Source: Paulownia fortunei
Taxonomy: Eukaryota > Streptophyta > Magnoliopsida > Lamiales > Paulowniaceae
Reading direction: 5' to 3'
DNA length: 64,000 nt
Assembly: GCA_019321725.1 (NCBI GenBank)
Contig: CM033124.1
Location: 1,984,001 to 2,048,000 of the forward strand
How positions within the stretch are numbered: position 1 is the first letter of the stretch; each line of letters opens with the position of its first letter. A model generated the notes under the pieces. It made no database searches. It was not told where the DNA came from and saw nothing but the letters and a program-made list of their open reading frames with translations. The translations under genes and the position numbers were made by a program. This document shows positions 10,223-21,578 of this stretch, in pieces.

Positions 10223-10924
10223 ATCATTGTAATATTTGATATATAAGATATATAATGTATGGTATATTAATTGGAAAAGGTAAATAATAATATAGACTTT
10301 AGGGGATAAACTATTTTGATAGTGACAACAAAAAATAACTGTGTAAATCTTTTTATGTAGTCCCATATGGATTAGCAATATTATTAAATGCAATTGAATG
10401 CCTAAACAAATATTGAGAATCTTACTTTTATTTGAGTTATCTATTTCTAATAAGTTTTGGTAATATAATCATTTAACTTAAATCGCTAATACAATTTTCA
10501 TATTGCATCAAGAGGGATTGAAAAGAACTTCAAAATTTGAAAATTTTATAATTAGGAGCAGTTAAAGCGCCTACTAAAATTTAAAGAAAATTATGATATT
10601 AACATAATCTACTTAGAATAGTTATTATTTATAATTAGGTACACAATTGGACTTTGATATGGACAATTTTCTTCATTATTTATTAACTATTCTAAAGAAT
10701 AGTTAATCTGAAATCTAGTAGAATAACTTACTTGAATAATTTGTTCTATTTTCATTTTATTGTGCTTTGCATCAAGGAGTACTTGGCTAACCCAATTCCA
10801 TAAAACTACATTATTTCGATATTGATATTTATTAATTATAAAAATCCATTTTATTAAAACCAATTCTTGTTAAATCAATTAATGGAGAGAAATTTAAGTC
10901 ATATAAATTTTTAATGGAGTGAAA

Positions 10925-11689
10925 TTCTCTCCATTGCCACTCTAATCTCTGCAGCTTTGCAAGAATTGCAGCTACAGAAAATCAGATCTAAAGATACTGA
11001 AAAATACATTTTAATGTCAATTGAAAATTTATACTGATGAATTTTTTATTTTTATTTTTATTTTTTTTAAATTGCACACGCACCATGAGAATTCGAGCAG
11101 TCGACCTCCTAATTCCTCCCACTTGTACAATCATACCATTAATGAAAACGTAAACATCGACATTTTGTCAACGTATTCTAACATTTTCCACTTTGAGTTA
11201 ATTGTAACTTCAAATAGTTTTTATTGTATTTTAATTAACCTAAAAAGTTGAATATGTTACTTGGTTTGGATGGATAATTACATAATAGCTAGCAGATAGT
11301 TTTCATTTCCATGACAAATAGTTTCCTTGTCCCAGGAGTTATTTGTATGTTTGAAAAGTTACTATGGAATAATTTGTACTTAGCAAAGTCTTTTTGCACT
11401 AATTAATTAAAGAAATGTATAATTAGGTTGGAACAAATCAATTAGAAGATGATTACATAATGAAATAATGTTTATTGCACCCAATTACTACTAAAGCACA
11501 CATACTGCAAGAGAGAATTATACATTAATTTGAAATAGAGAAACTTAAGAAAGAAAGATGTAATCTAAATTAAATTTCTTTTGTGTGACAAAGATGTAAT
11601 CTACATGAAAATTTATTCATTTGTTTCTCTTCAAAGCTTTTTTTCTTTTTTCTTTTTTCTTTTTGAAACATAAGCAAACTCATGCTTTA
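10925..11689 (-). repeat. Downstream flank of the broken SPH block
   Basis: This DNA aligns with 32556-33180 next to SPH gene 3. Shared landmarks are TAATCTCTGC, TTTGCAAGAATTG, GCTAGCAGATAGTTTTCATT, TTATTGCACCCAATT and ACTGCAAGAGAGAAT. The last two also occur beside SPH gene 1 (about 9357-9400). It shows that blocks larger than the SPH reading frame were duplicated. No separate gene is seen. Confidence 0.65.
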
Positions 11690-12445
11690 CTCATAAAATC
11701 CCAATTTTAATACTTCATTCATAAAAGATATATATCATCATCCTTTGCTACCTAATAATACTGATAATACTGATTATTGGTGCAACTATTTTTTTTTATT
11801 GATTCATAAGCATTAACAATATGATTGGTGTACAATAATAAAGCGAGAATGTAACAAACATTCTCAAGTTCATTTCTAAAATCATTCTAACAGGAATAAC
11901 CATTCTCAAAAGCGTGAGATTAGTCATTTCTTTCCTCATTTATAGGTTTTAAACCCTCCCAATCAATTAGTAATAAATCAATAATTATTTTTGATAAAAT
12001 TATCCTTTTAAATTTAATAAATTTTTTTTATAAAACTTAAGGATGAAATGGGTCCGGGCCTCGGGTAGGTTTGCTAAAACCCTGATATCTGACTCATCAA
12101 AATTTTTATGAATATAGACTCGAACTCAAATTGGCCTTAAACTGAGACCCAGCGTGTTTGACTCATTAAACTCACTTTGTAATTTTAAAAATATTAAAAA
12201 ATATTTTTATAATAAAATATTCTCATAATTTTTAAATATGATAAAATAATATTATTACTAAATAGCTTATTATTATAAATATATGTCTATACTTTTTTTT
12301 TGAAAAATTAAAATTTCAAATATATTTATTGCTTTCATATATTTAACTATTTATTAATTTATATATTTTTTAATTTATAAGATTATTATCTTTATATGTT
12401 ATACGTGAGTATACATATGATACACATTATTTTTCATGTATAAAT

Positions 12446-12483
<38 letters not shown>

Positions 12484-13331
12484 GTAAGTATACATCACTT
12501 AAATCATACTTAATAAATGAAAAAATATATGCAATATTTCAACGAATTGGGTTTGAATTGGGCTTGGGTCTAGAAACTTATTTGTAGTTCCAAAACCTGC
12601 CCCAAGCAAGTTAGGGACGTGGGATGGGTTCCGATTTTATGCAAACTCATTATCATCCCTAATAAAACTAAACAAAAATAGAAAACCCATCCTTGTTATT
12701 TTTATTAAAAGAATTATATTAGTATGAGATTATATATATATATATATTGTTTAACACAAACTAAAATTGTAACATATTTATTTATACACAACATGTTAAA
12801 TAATAATTTATTTTAAAAGTTTTCTACTGAATTATAATTTGGTCAGTAAATAAAATTAAATAATTTATACTATTCATTTCTAATTATCAATCATTTAATT
12901 AATTATAAAAATTTATGTTAATATACCTAATAATCTCTCTCAATTTTGTACTATTGATGTTGTACCATCCATCTAAGAATAATAATTTAGGAAATAATAC
13001 ACTCGCTATTAATATATGCTAATATCGTTTTAAGTACTTTATTTTATTTTACTCTTTTGTTTCGTAACAAAAAAAAATTAAAGGGTGATTAGTATGCATA
13101 AATAAAATTAAATAGAAATAGAATGATAATGAGAAATAAATAATATGAGTATATAATTTTTATACTTAATACGTATAAGAAATGAATAATAAATAAAATT
13201 ATTATTCCTTACAAGAAATGGGACCTTGGAAGTATATGCTAGTCCCTCATAGTCATGGCTGCCACTTCGAGTCATTTTTTTAACATAAAGAGAAATAATA
13301 GCATGGTTCTCATTTTTGTACATTTCATTTT
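11690..13331 (-). pseudogene. Broken SPH gene: both ends kept, middle replaced
   Basis: Two remnants of one SPH gene are separated by foreign DNA. The 3' part (about 11690-11817, minus strand) keeps the end of the coding region, including the tail that corresponds to AKDDGIYF and NWEF in gene 1, with substitutions and a small TGATAATAC duplication. The 5' part (about 13281-13331) keeps the signal peptide start and the leader up to a TATA box near 13399. The central codons, roughly residues 12-100 including most cysteines, are missing and about 1.46 kb of unrelated DNA lies between. That DNA includes the hAT MITE at 12038-12661. The gene cannot make an SPH protein. Confidence 0.7.
12038..12661. 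mobile_element. hAT-type MITE with perfect 8-bp TSD
   Basis: A 624-bp element is flanked by the exact 8-bp repeat ATAAAACT (12030-12037 and 12662-12669). The left end is TAAGGATGAAATGGGT and the right end, read in reverse complement, is TTAGGGATGATAATGAG, matching the TAGGGATGRYAATGGG termini common to plant hAT MITEs. The interior is AT-rich with a compound (CA)n(TA)n microsatellite at about 12446-12483. It sits inside the foreign DNA that interrupts the SPH pseudogene, so it came later. Confidence 0.75.
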
Positions 13332-13780
13332 GCTGGCAAGAAAATAATATGTGATTTTGGAATCTAGAATATGATAGTTGTCATCTTCGAAGTACTTCCT
13401 TTTATAGAGCCAATATTATTTTGAGACGCAGATGTTACTACACAACAAATGAAAAATGGTGCCAAAAATTTGAAAAAGTACAAGAAATTGAGATAGATTG
13501 AAATTGAAAATAAAAAATTCAAAAGTACATTTGCAATTAACGTAATTATATAATCGTAATCACATCTAGAAGATTTTAATATATATGATATATAACGTAT
13601 GGCATACAAATATGATGAGGTAAATAATGAAATAGAATACATGTCACAAACTATTTTGATAGTGATAATAAAAATAATTATGTAAATCTTTTAAGTTATC
13701 GCACTTAGATTACTAAAATTATTAGATGCAATTGAATGCTTAAACAAATATTTACAAAATCTTACTTAGATTTCACTGAG
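13332..13780 (-). repeat. Upstream flank of the broken SPH block
   Basis: This stretch aligns with DNA upstream of SPH gene 1 (about 9980-10420) and gene 3 (about 33632-34050). Shared landmarks are CCTTTTATAGAG, AAACTATTTTGATAGTGA and TTAAATGCAATTGAATGC-type motifs. It is the conserved promoter region of the family, now without a gene. Confidence 0.6.
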
Positions 13781-13789
13781 TTAACTCAA

Positions 13790-14220
13790 TAAAATCTCAT
13801 GGGCTTAATTCAAATTAATTGGGCCACGTTATGATGGGTCGAGTTCAAATGAATCAACCTAAGTAATATGGATCAAAGAGTGGGCCGAGATATTAATAAT
13901 CAAAAGGAACAATTCTCCAATTGACTGGAAGCCCAATATTCCATAAATATTTTATTACTCGTTATCAATACCCTCATATTTTCTTAATTGAAAAATACGC
14001 ATTCGATTAACCCTTAAACACTCTCTAGTTTTTTATTTAATTTACCTACGCAACTTATTGAGTTGAGCGTCGGAGGATTTTCATCGGACAACCCTCGACA
14101 CCCCTAACGTTAATTCATGGCGTAGATAGCAATCCACTAGTTTCGTGATTGATTAGCGCTCCAACTTACTCGATTCATTACAAAGAGGTGATTTCCACGT
14201 TAGAATCGAAAATAATAACA
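13790..14220 (+). mobile_element. Probable Gypsy LTR fragment
   Basis: The segment contains TTGAGCGTCGGAGGATTTTC and then CGGACAACCCTCGACACCC, a motif order typical of the R/U5 region of plant Ty3/Gypsy LTRs, preceded by a leader-like CACTCTCTAG stretch. I see neither the partner LTR nor coding DNA, so this is a truncated or solo fragment. The call rests on motif recognition only. Confidence 0.4.
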
Positions 14221-15569
14221 AAGATATATAAGCAAGGTACGGAAATTTTAACTATAATACTAAGGAGTCATAATTAATCTCATTAACCAAAATCCCATAA
14301 TTCAAAAATATTGTCTATCAACTAAAAACCAAGGATATAATATGTATAATGAACATAATATTTTCTTAGACATACTGTGAATGAGTTTCTATCAATCACA
14401 ATTGAATGATACTAATAAAGTAGAACTGGTTAAAATTACTTAGAGAACCATTAGAACCCAAATATTCTGTTAATTTCTTCCCAAGTCAATTAATTAATAG
14501 ATAATATTAAGTTTTCCCCACAATATTTAATATTATTATCCACTACATCACTACTAATCAATCAATAAGGAGAATTAAATCAATAAAATATTGACCTAGA
14601 ATTTGTACTGCACGTCAAGATATTATTGACTCGGACAATGGTAGATTAGATTAGATGTTTTCATTATGCCTGTAAAGAAATTAAAATCTTTTCCAATTAG
14701 TCTATATATTATGACCATGAAAATGAAAGCAACAATTTTTGTAACCCACAGCAGACTTAAAAAAGAATTTCTATGATTTGGGCGTTGAAACCATTAGGCG
14801 TGTACGATCCGTGATACCGTACCAAAATTTTGGCAACTTAATTTATTAAACCAAATATCGAGTCAAAATAAATCAGTTCGATATGATTTTGGTAAAATTA
14901 AAATTTATAAAAAAAAAAATAGCTTCCTCTTTTTTTAAGAATTTTGACATAATAATTATTAAATCAAGAAGTTGTGACATATGAAAATATAATTCAATCA
15001 TTTGTACTAATTTTTTTAAATTTATTTTCAATCATAAAATGCTATTTTTAGGGTAAAAGTAAAGAATTAAATTCTTAAAAACAAAAAATATGCTTATATA
15101 TTTATTTCTTTTGTGACTAACAAAAATTAATTAAAAAATTTAATATATTTTAATTCAATCCATAAGCGGTGAATATTTAATATGCATTTTGGTAAGACAT
15201 TTCATAATGAACTCTTTTAGTTATTAAAAATTAAAAAAAAATATATTATCTTTATTATGTTAAATTTTAGTCATTTTTATAATCACCAACCAAATAATTA
15301 TTAATTAATTACTAAACAATTGAATATAAAGAGAATAAATTAAAAAATACTTGAAGGTCAAAATTAATAATAATTTTTTTTAAAAAAATAAAAATAAATT
15401 CGATATTCGATATTCGATTATACAGTTGTCAAACCCAAATACTGATATCAAACTAAATACCAAAATTTTAAAAAAAATACATCGAACTAATTTTTTTTTT
15501 ATTTTCACCCAAATTTCAATTTGGGGTACAAATAGTGACCCCCTACAACCATAATGAGTATTATAAATG

Positions 15570-15930
15570 TTTTTTTTTTTTTTTTTATAACCCATATTCC
15601 GACTTGCACCGAATTAATTCTAAACCTCCTAAACACTTGTCCCTATCACCTAGGAGGGGTAAATCATGAGATATTCCTCAACCAACACCAAGGTTCCAAC
15701 AAGAACTGTATACTTTTACGAATAAAGAGTCCAACCTTCAAATCAATTGTTCCGCCAGTTGAGTTGTGCCCCAGATGACAGAAAAGAAAGAAGGAGGGGG
15801 GTGTGAAAATGAGGGTGCAACACAAGAACTTCTCAGGAGGTCATCCATCTTAATACTACTTTCGGCCAAACACGCTTAACTTCGGAGTTCTGATGAAATT
15901 CGGTACATTAGTGCTGGTATGACCGTACCC
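15570..15930 (-). mobile_element. 5S-rRNA-headed SINE-like retroposon
   Basis: On the minus strand the insert begins exactly at the first base of a 5S rRNA sequence (15930), continues through a complete 118-bp degenerate 5S gene (to 15813), then a body of about 225 bp, and ends in 17 A (T17 at 15570-15586). Copy B of the surrounding duplication lacks the insert, which fixes both ends. The body contains an A-box-like CAACTCAACTGG and, 48 bp on, a weak B-box-like GTTCTTGTTGG, suggesting a tRNA-related second unit. Its 3' half matches the insertion at 16442-16700. A 5S head, internal promoter-like boxes and a poly(A) end are SINE architecture. The target duplication is only about 3 bp (GTT), short for a SINE. 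Confidence 0.65.
15813..15930 (-). pseudogene. 5S rRNA-derived head (degenerate)
   Basis: Read on the minus strand from 15930, the sequence follows plant 5S rRNA over its full length: GGGTACGGTCATACCAGCAC at the start, GAACTCCGAAGTTAAGCGTG in the middle, and CTTGTGTTGCACCC at the end. Differences are mostly C-to-T or G-to-A changes, as expected from decay of methylated DNA. The internal promoter region (A box, IE, C box) is recognisable but altered. A lone copy at a transposon-like insertion is not a functional 5S locus. Confidence 0.88.
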
Positions 15931-16441
15931 GTTATCTCCTTTCAAAAGCTACTATTAATTAACGCAATAAATGTAGATGTACATTCTAAAGCTATATGCA
16001 CAGAATAATTTGATGAAACTCACCTCAATGTAGATGACAATTTAACAATAAAGATATTATTAAGGTGGCCCGCCGTTACGTTCATCTCATTCCTATTATC
16101 CGTGAGGTAAGGTGAGGCCATTTAACTATAGGATTACAATGGATCCATTATATTTGGGATGAATTTTAATTATTTAAACAAATATTGATCGAATTTTGAT
16201 TTTTTTTTCTCAAACTCAATATAATTTAAAAGATATATTTCTTAAATTTTTTTAATAATATTATTTTTAAAAAATATTATTCTTAATAATTTTTAAATTA
16301 TAAAATAATTTAACAGGTCTAACAGATCTATCACCGAATATGATACTTAAAAAACTTTAATAATGTTTGTCTCAGACAAATTTGATCTAAATCCAACTCT
16401 CTCGCAACCTTATTTCACTATCTATCATTTTAGTTTAGGTT

Positions 16442-16700
16442 CTAAATTTCGGTATGAAGCAATCACTGTACTGTCAATAGGACCCTACAACCGGAATTTT
16501 GGTATAATGCAATCACTGTAGGTTGGGCTCCTTGTGCGCACAAGTATACACTTTTTGTTGGGAATATGAGAGGCAGTTGAGACATATTCCACGATTTACC
16601 CCCTCCACGATATTAAGGGCAGGTGTCTTGAATGTTCAGAATTAGTTCGGCGAAATTGAAATATTTGGATCATAATATATATATATATATATATATATAT
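16442..16700 (+). mobile_element. Second SINE-like insertion sharing the 3' body
   Basis: This stretch is absent from copy B, where the flanking DNA joins directly. From about 16518 to 16670 it aligns with the 3' body of the 5S-headed element (reverse strand of 15590-15735). Shared landmarks are AAGTATACA, TTGTTGG, CGATTTACCCC against TGATTTACCCC, CAGAATTAGTTCGG against TAGAATTAATTCGG. It ends in an AT repeat (16673-16700) instead of poly(A). Its 5' part is different: no 5S sequence, but a 24-bp direct repeat with GCAATCACTGTA at 16447-16470 and 16497-16520. Confidence 0.6.
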
Positions 16701-17734
16701 TTAATCAATACCCACTAATAAAATATCTAAAATAATATCAACTGAAAACAAAAAAGTGTTTTCTCTTTTCTTTTCTCAACTTGCCACTGTTAGCATTTGT
16801 TCTTTTTTTTTTTAGTGATCCCTAACAACATAAGTTAGTAATTTATACCATAGGTCCAGATCAAAACCTGTAAATTTTTGGGCCTATTTTACTATGATCA
16901 TTAATTAATTTCATAGTCATAATGACTCATGAATAATAATAATAATACACAGTATTTTCATAATTGGATGGGTGATCAAATCAGTTTTCGAACCGGTTTA
17001 ATAAAAATTAATTATATTTTTATATTTTATTATATAAAATGATAATATAATAGACTAATTGTTATGTAATATATTTTAAATATAAAAATAAATAAAAACT
17101 ACATAAAAAAATGTAACAAATCCAAATAATTACATAAATATAACAAAATATCAAATTTAATTTTTTTTAAAAATTAAAAAAAGATGGAAATCGGTCAAAC
17201 CGATTCTGGCTGATTTTTGACTAGTCAAATCGATCAAACGATTTTATGGGCCTAGCCGGATCGGATCAGACCGACATTTAGTTTCCAGTTGGACAAGTTG
17301 AACTGATCGATCCAATCCGATTTGGTTTTGAAAACATTGAATTAATATAAATATCTATTAAAGCCTTATTTTTTAAAGAAAATAAAATTTTAATATCCTT
17401 ATTCAATATAAGCCTATTAAATAAATTTGGCATTCATAAGAAAGTTGAGGCATTAGAACTTTATCTCCATCTCACACTAAAATTAACAGTTTTCATTAGA
17501 CAGGGAATTAACAGCTTTATATTTTTGATCCCTCATCTTTATCATTAATTCAATTTACTCCCTCTAATTCAACCCTTATCAAATTTACTTCCTAATGTTC
17601 TCATTTTTAATCTAAACTGGTTTTAATCATCTCAACTCCCTTAAGTACTATAGGAATTACTCACGTGGCATTTGAAAGTATTAGAATTTTGGTTTCCACA
17701 TGTTTAAACTTTTTATAATTTTAGTCATTTCAGA

Positions 17735-18105
17735 AAATAATAACAATGATACATAAACCAATGTAAAATGTTACACCAAATTCTCTAAATTTTCTCTTAT
17801 TCGATTAAATTGAATTTTAATGTCGGATACAGCCAGATTCTGATGACAGGCAAAACATCAAAGTTATAAATTTTTCTTTTCTAATATATTTTCATGTGTC
17901 ATTTATCAAATTTGACTGTAGGATGAAAGATATATAATCAAATTATATGATCATACTCCAAAGTCATTCTTCAATATCAATAATGCATTGTAATATGTTT
18001 ATTGACCATTTTAATATATTTTCTTACCATTTTATCTTTCGCAAACTTATTTATATCACATATCCAAATTTCAATCTAAAAGTAATTTTCACTTAAAAGA
18101 TATGG
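17735..18105. other. Spacer between duplication copies A and B
   Basis: This 371-bp stretch has no counterpart in either copy as far as I can see. It is AT-rich with no gene. It contains GTCGGATACAGCCAGATTCTG, slightly richer in GC, of unknown origin. Confidence 0.4.
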
Positions 18106-20998
18106 CCCACTAAAGAGTCATAATTAATCTCATTAACCAAAATCCCATAATTCAAAAAATATTGTCTATCAACTAAAAAACCCAAGGATATAATTTGTAT
18201 GTATAATTAACATAATATTTTCTTAGACATACTGTGAATGAGTTTCTATCAATCACAATTGACTGATACTAATAAAGTAGAACTGGTTAAAAATACTTAG
18301 AGAACCATTAGAACCCAAATATTCTGTTAATTTCTTCCCGAGTCAACTAATTAATAGATAATATTAAATTTTCCCCACAATATTTAATATTATTACCCAC
18401 TACATCACTAGCCAATCAATCAGAGAATTAAATCAATAAAATATTGACCTAGAATTTGTACTGCACGTCAAGGTATAATTGACTCGGACAATGGTAGATT
18501 AGATTAGATGTTTTCATTATGCCTGTAAAGAAATTAAAATCTTTTCCAATTAGTCTATATATTATGACCATGAAAATGAAAGCAACAATTTTTGTAACCC
18601 ACAACAGACTTAAAAAAGAATTTATATGATTTGGGCGTTGAAACATTACAGGTGTGCGATCAATAATACCGTACCAAAATTTTGGTACGGTAAGTTGCTA
18701 ACCAAATATCGAGTCAAAATAAATTGATTTGATATAATTTTGGTAAAAAAATAAAATAAAATAACTTTCTTTTTTTCAAAAATTCATATATAATAATTAT
18801 TAAATCAAGAAGTTGTAGCATATGAAAAAAATAATTCAATCATTTGTACTAGTTTTTGAAATTTATTTTCAATCATAAAATGCTATTGTTAGGGTAAAAG
18901 TAAAGAATTAAAATTCTTAAAAATAAAAATATGCTTCTATATGTATTTCTTATGTGACTAGCAAAAATTAATTAAGAAATTCAATTTTTTTTTTTTAATT
19001 CAATCCGTAAGTAGTGAATTTTTAATATGCATTTGGTAAGATATTTCATCAAATAAGAGAAATAAACTCTTTTAGTTATTAAAAATTAAAAAAATTATTA
19101 TTTTTATCGTGTTAAATTTTAATCATTTCTATAATCACCAACAAAATAATTATTAATTAATTATTAAATAATTGAATATAAGGAAAATAAATTAAAAAAT
19201 ACTTGAAGGTCAAAATTAATTAACAATTTTTTTAAAAAATAAATTAAAAATAAAAATAAATTCGATATTTGATTCGATACGGTTACCAAACTCAAATACT
19301 GATATTAAATTAAATACCAAAATTTTAAAAAAATACATAAAACTGAAAATTTCTTGGTTTGCATCAAAATTTCGATTTTTATACAGATAGTGAATCGCCT
19401 ACAACCATAATCAGTATTATAAACATTAACTCCTTTCAAAAGCTATTATTAATTAACTCAATAAATGTAGATACACATTCTAAAGCTATATGCACAGAAT
19501 AATTTGATGAAACTCACCTTAATGTAGATGACAATTTAACAATAAAGATACTATTAAGGTGGCCCGCCGTTACATTCATCTCGTTCCTATTATCCTTGAG
19601 GTAAGGTGAGAGGCCCTTTAACTATAGGATGACAATGGGGTCCATCATATTTGCCGTGAATTTTAATTATTTAAGGATCTTATTTTTTTTTAAAATTCAA
19701 TTTGATTTGGATTTGATTCATTTAATTTTCTTAATTTTTTTTAAAAAATTATTATATATATTTATATGATTTTTTAAAAATATTATTTTTAAATAATTTT
19801 TTAAGTTGTAAAACGATTTAACGGGTCTAACAGATCTATCATCGAATTTGAATACTTAAAAACCTTAGATATACTTAACAAATTCGATCTAAATCCAATT
19901 TTTTTGTTAGGCTTATATCACTATCTATCATTTTAGTCTAGGTTAAAAATATATAATCAATACCCACTAATAAAATATCTAAAATAATATCAACTGAAAA
20001 CAAATAAGTGTTTTCTCTTTTCTTTTCTCAACTTGCCACTGTTAGCATTTGTTCTTTTTTTTTTAGTGATCCCTAACTACTTAAGTTAGGTGTTTATACC
20101 ATAGGTCAAGATCAAAACCTGTAAATTTTTGGGCCTATTTTACTATGATCATTAATTAATTTCATAGTCATGATGACTCAAGAATAATAATAATATGTTG
20201 TGTTTTCATAATTGCACCTCTGATCAAATGAGTGATCAGATCGATTTAATGAAAATTGATTATATTTTTTTATTTTATTATATAAAATGATAATATAATA
20301 AACTAATTATTATATAATACATTTTAAATATAAAATAAATAAATAACTACATAAAAAATATATATAACAAAATACAAAATTCAAATAATCACATAAATAT
20401 AACAAAATATCATTTTTTTAAATTAAAAATAAAAAAATAAAAAAAAGATGAAAATCGGTCAAACTGATTCTGGCCGATTTTGATCGATTTTTGACCAGTT
20501 AAATCGATCAAATGGTTTTATGGGCCTAATCGGACCTGGCCGATATCCCATTCCTGATTGGACAGATTGAATCGGCCAGTCCGGTTCGATTTTGAAAATA
20601 TTGAATTAATATGAATATCTATTAAAGTCTTATTTTTTAAAGAAAATAAAATTTTAATATCCTTATTCAATATAAGCCTATTAAATAAATTTGGCATTCA
20701 TAAGAAAGTTGAGGCATTAGAACTTTATCTCCATCTCACACTAAAATTAACAGCTTTCATTAGACAGGGAATTAACAGCTTTATATTTTTGATCCCTCAT
20801 CTTTATCATAAATTCAATTTACTCCCTCTAATTCAACCCTTATCAAATTTAGTTCCTAATGTTCTCATTTTTAATCTAAACTGGTTCTAATCATCTCAAC
20901 TCCGTTAAGTACTAAAGGAATTACTCACGTGGCATTTGAAAGTATTATAATTTTGGTTTCCACATGTTTAAATTTTTTATAATTTTAGTCCTCTCAGA
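18106..20998 (+). repeat. Segmental duplication copy B
   Basis: Copy B parallels copy A (14256-17734) with many substitutions and small gaps. At the positions where A carries the two retroposons, B is continuous: near 19418 (TATAAACATTAACTCC) and near 19945 (TAGGTTAAAAATATATAATC). These serve as empty sites. The right end of homology lies inside a MITE that is complete in B (20779-21158) and cut in A. Confidence 0.8.
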
Positions 20999-21158
20999 TA
21001 TGCAACTCTGTTACAAATTAACGGATAGTAGACAAAAAGAATTGAATTTATAAAAAAATAAAAATGAAACATTACCAACTAATCTTGACGAGCTCTATAA
21101 ATTAGAGGGACTGAAACTGAATTTGTGACAAAAATGGAGGGCAAAAGTGTTATATACC
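20779..21158. mobile_element. MITE with inverted ends, spanning the duplication breakpoint
   Basis: Left end TTATATTTTTGATCCCTC and right end (reverse complement) TATATAACACTTTTGCCCTC pair, as do the adjoining TTCAATTTACTCCCTCTAATT and TTCAGTTTCAGTCCCTCTAAT arms. The inside contains CACGTGGCATTTGAAA. No coding DNA. Copy A has only the left part, at 17516-17734. Confidence 0.55.
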
Positions 21159-21340
21159 CAGGGCTTTGGAAACTAATTACACTTTCCTTCGTCTAATTGA
21201 TGTGGGGCAAACTCCTCCATTCAATTTACTTGCATATCCCTCGTCAAATTCGTGGTTATCATTTTCGGTCCTAATCTAAAAATAAATTAAGCATCATTAT
21301 GCATTAAAAAAAAATACTTTTAGGGGTTGGTAGTATATTT

Positions 21341-21578
21341 GGATATTTGTATTTTTGACCCTTAAACTACTTGTTTTCCAATTTAATCCTAAACTTTCGA
21401 GTATACTAATTTAACATTTCAATTTCTTTACGTGTGCCTTGCATGAGAAACTAATAAAAAGTTACTTTTAATAATGCATAATTTTTTATTTTTTATTTTT
21501 TGAGAAAAGAAGTGAGTTAGACCAAACTTTAAATGTTAGGTGTAATTTCAAATGATTTAAGGGTTATCGATTAATACC
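21341..21578. mobile_element. Short MITE
   Basis: Ends are inverted: GGATATTTGTATTTTTGACC on the left, GGTATTAATCGATAACCC from the right, then CTTAAACTACTTG against CTTAAATCATTTG. The length of about 238 bp and lack of coding DNA fit a MITE of unassigned superfamily. Confidence 0.5.

Larger units (their letters stand above)
14256..17734 (+). repeat. Segmental duplication copy A
   Basis: From about 14256 this copy runs parallel to copy B (18106-20998). The start is marked by GAGTCATAATTAATCTC and the end by a truncated MITE near 17734. The order of landmarks is the same throughout, including GCACGTCAAGRTATTATTGA-like DNA and the GGTGGCCCGCCGTTAC motif. Copy A is about 0.6 kb longer because it alone carries insertions at 15570-15930 and 16442-16700. 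Neither copy encodes a recognisable protein; the 65-residue minus-strand frame at 18449-18646 in B has no counterpart of interest in A. Confidence 0.8.

Noticed and set aside
15813..15930. Functional 5S rRNA gene
   Set aside because: Many substitutions, single copy, absent from the paralogous site, and bound to a poly(A)-ended insertion.
15570..15930. Cassandra TRIM solo LTR
   Set aside because: Cassandra LTRs carry 5S inside TG...CA ends with a 5-bp duplication; here the insert begins at 5S +1 and ends in A17.
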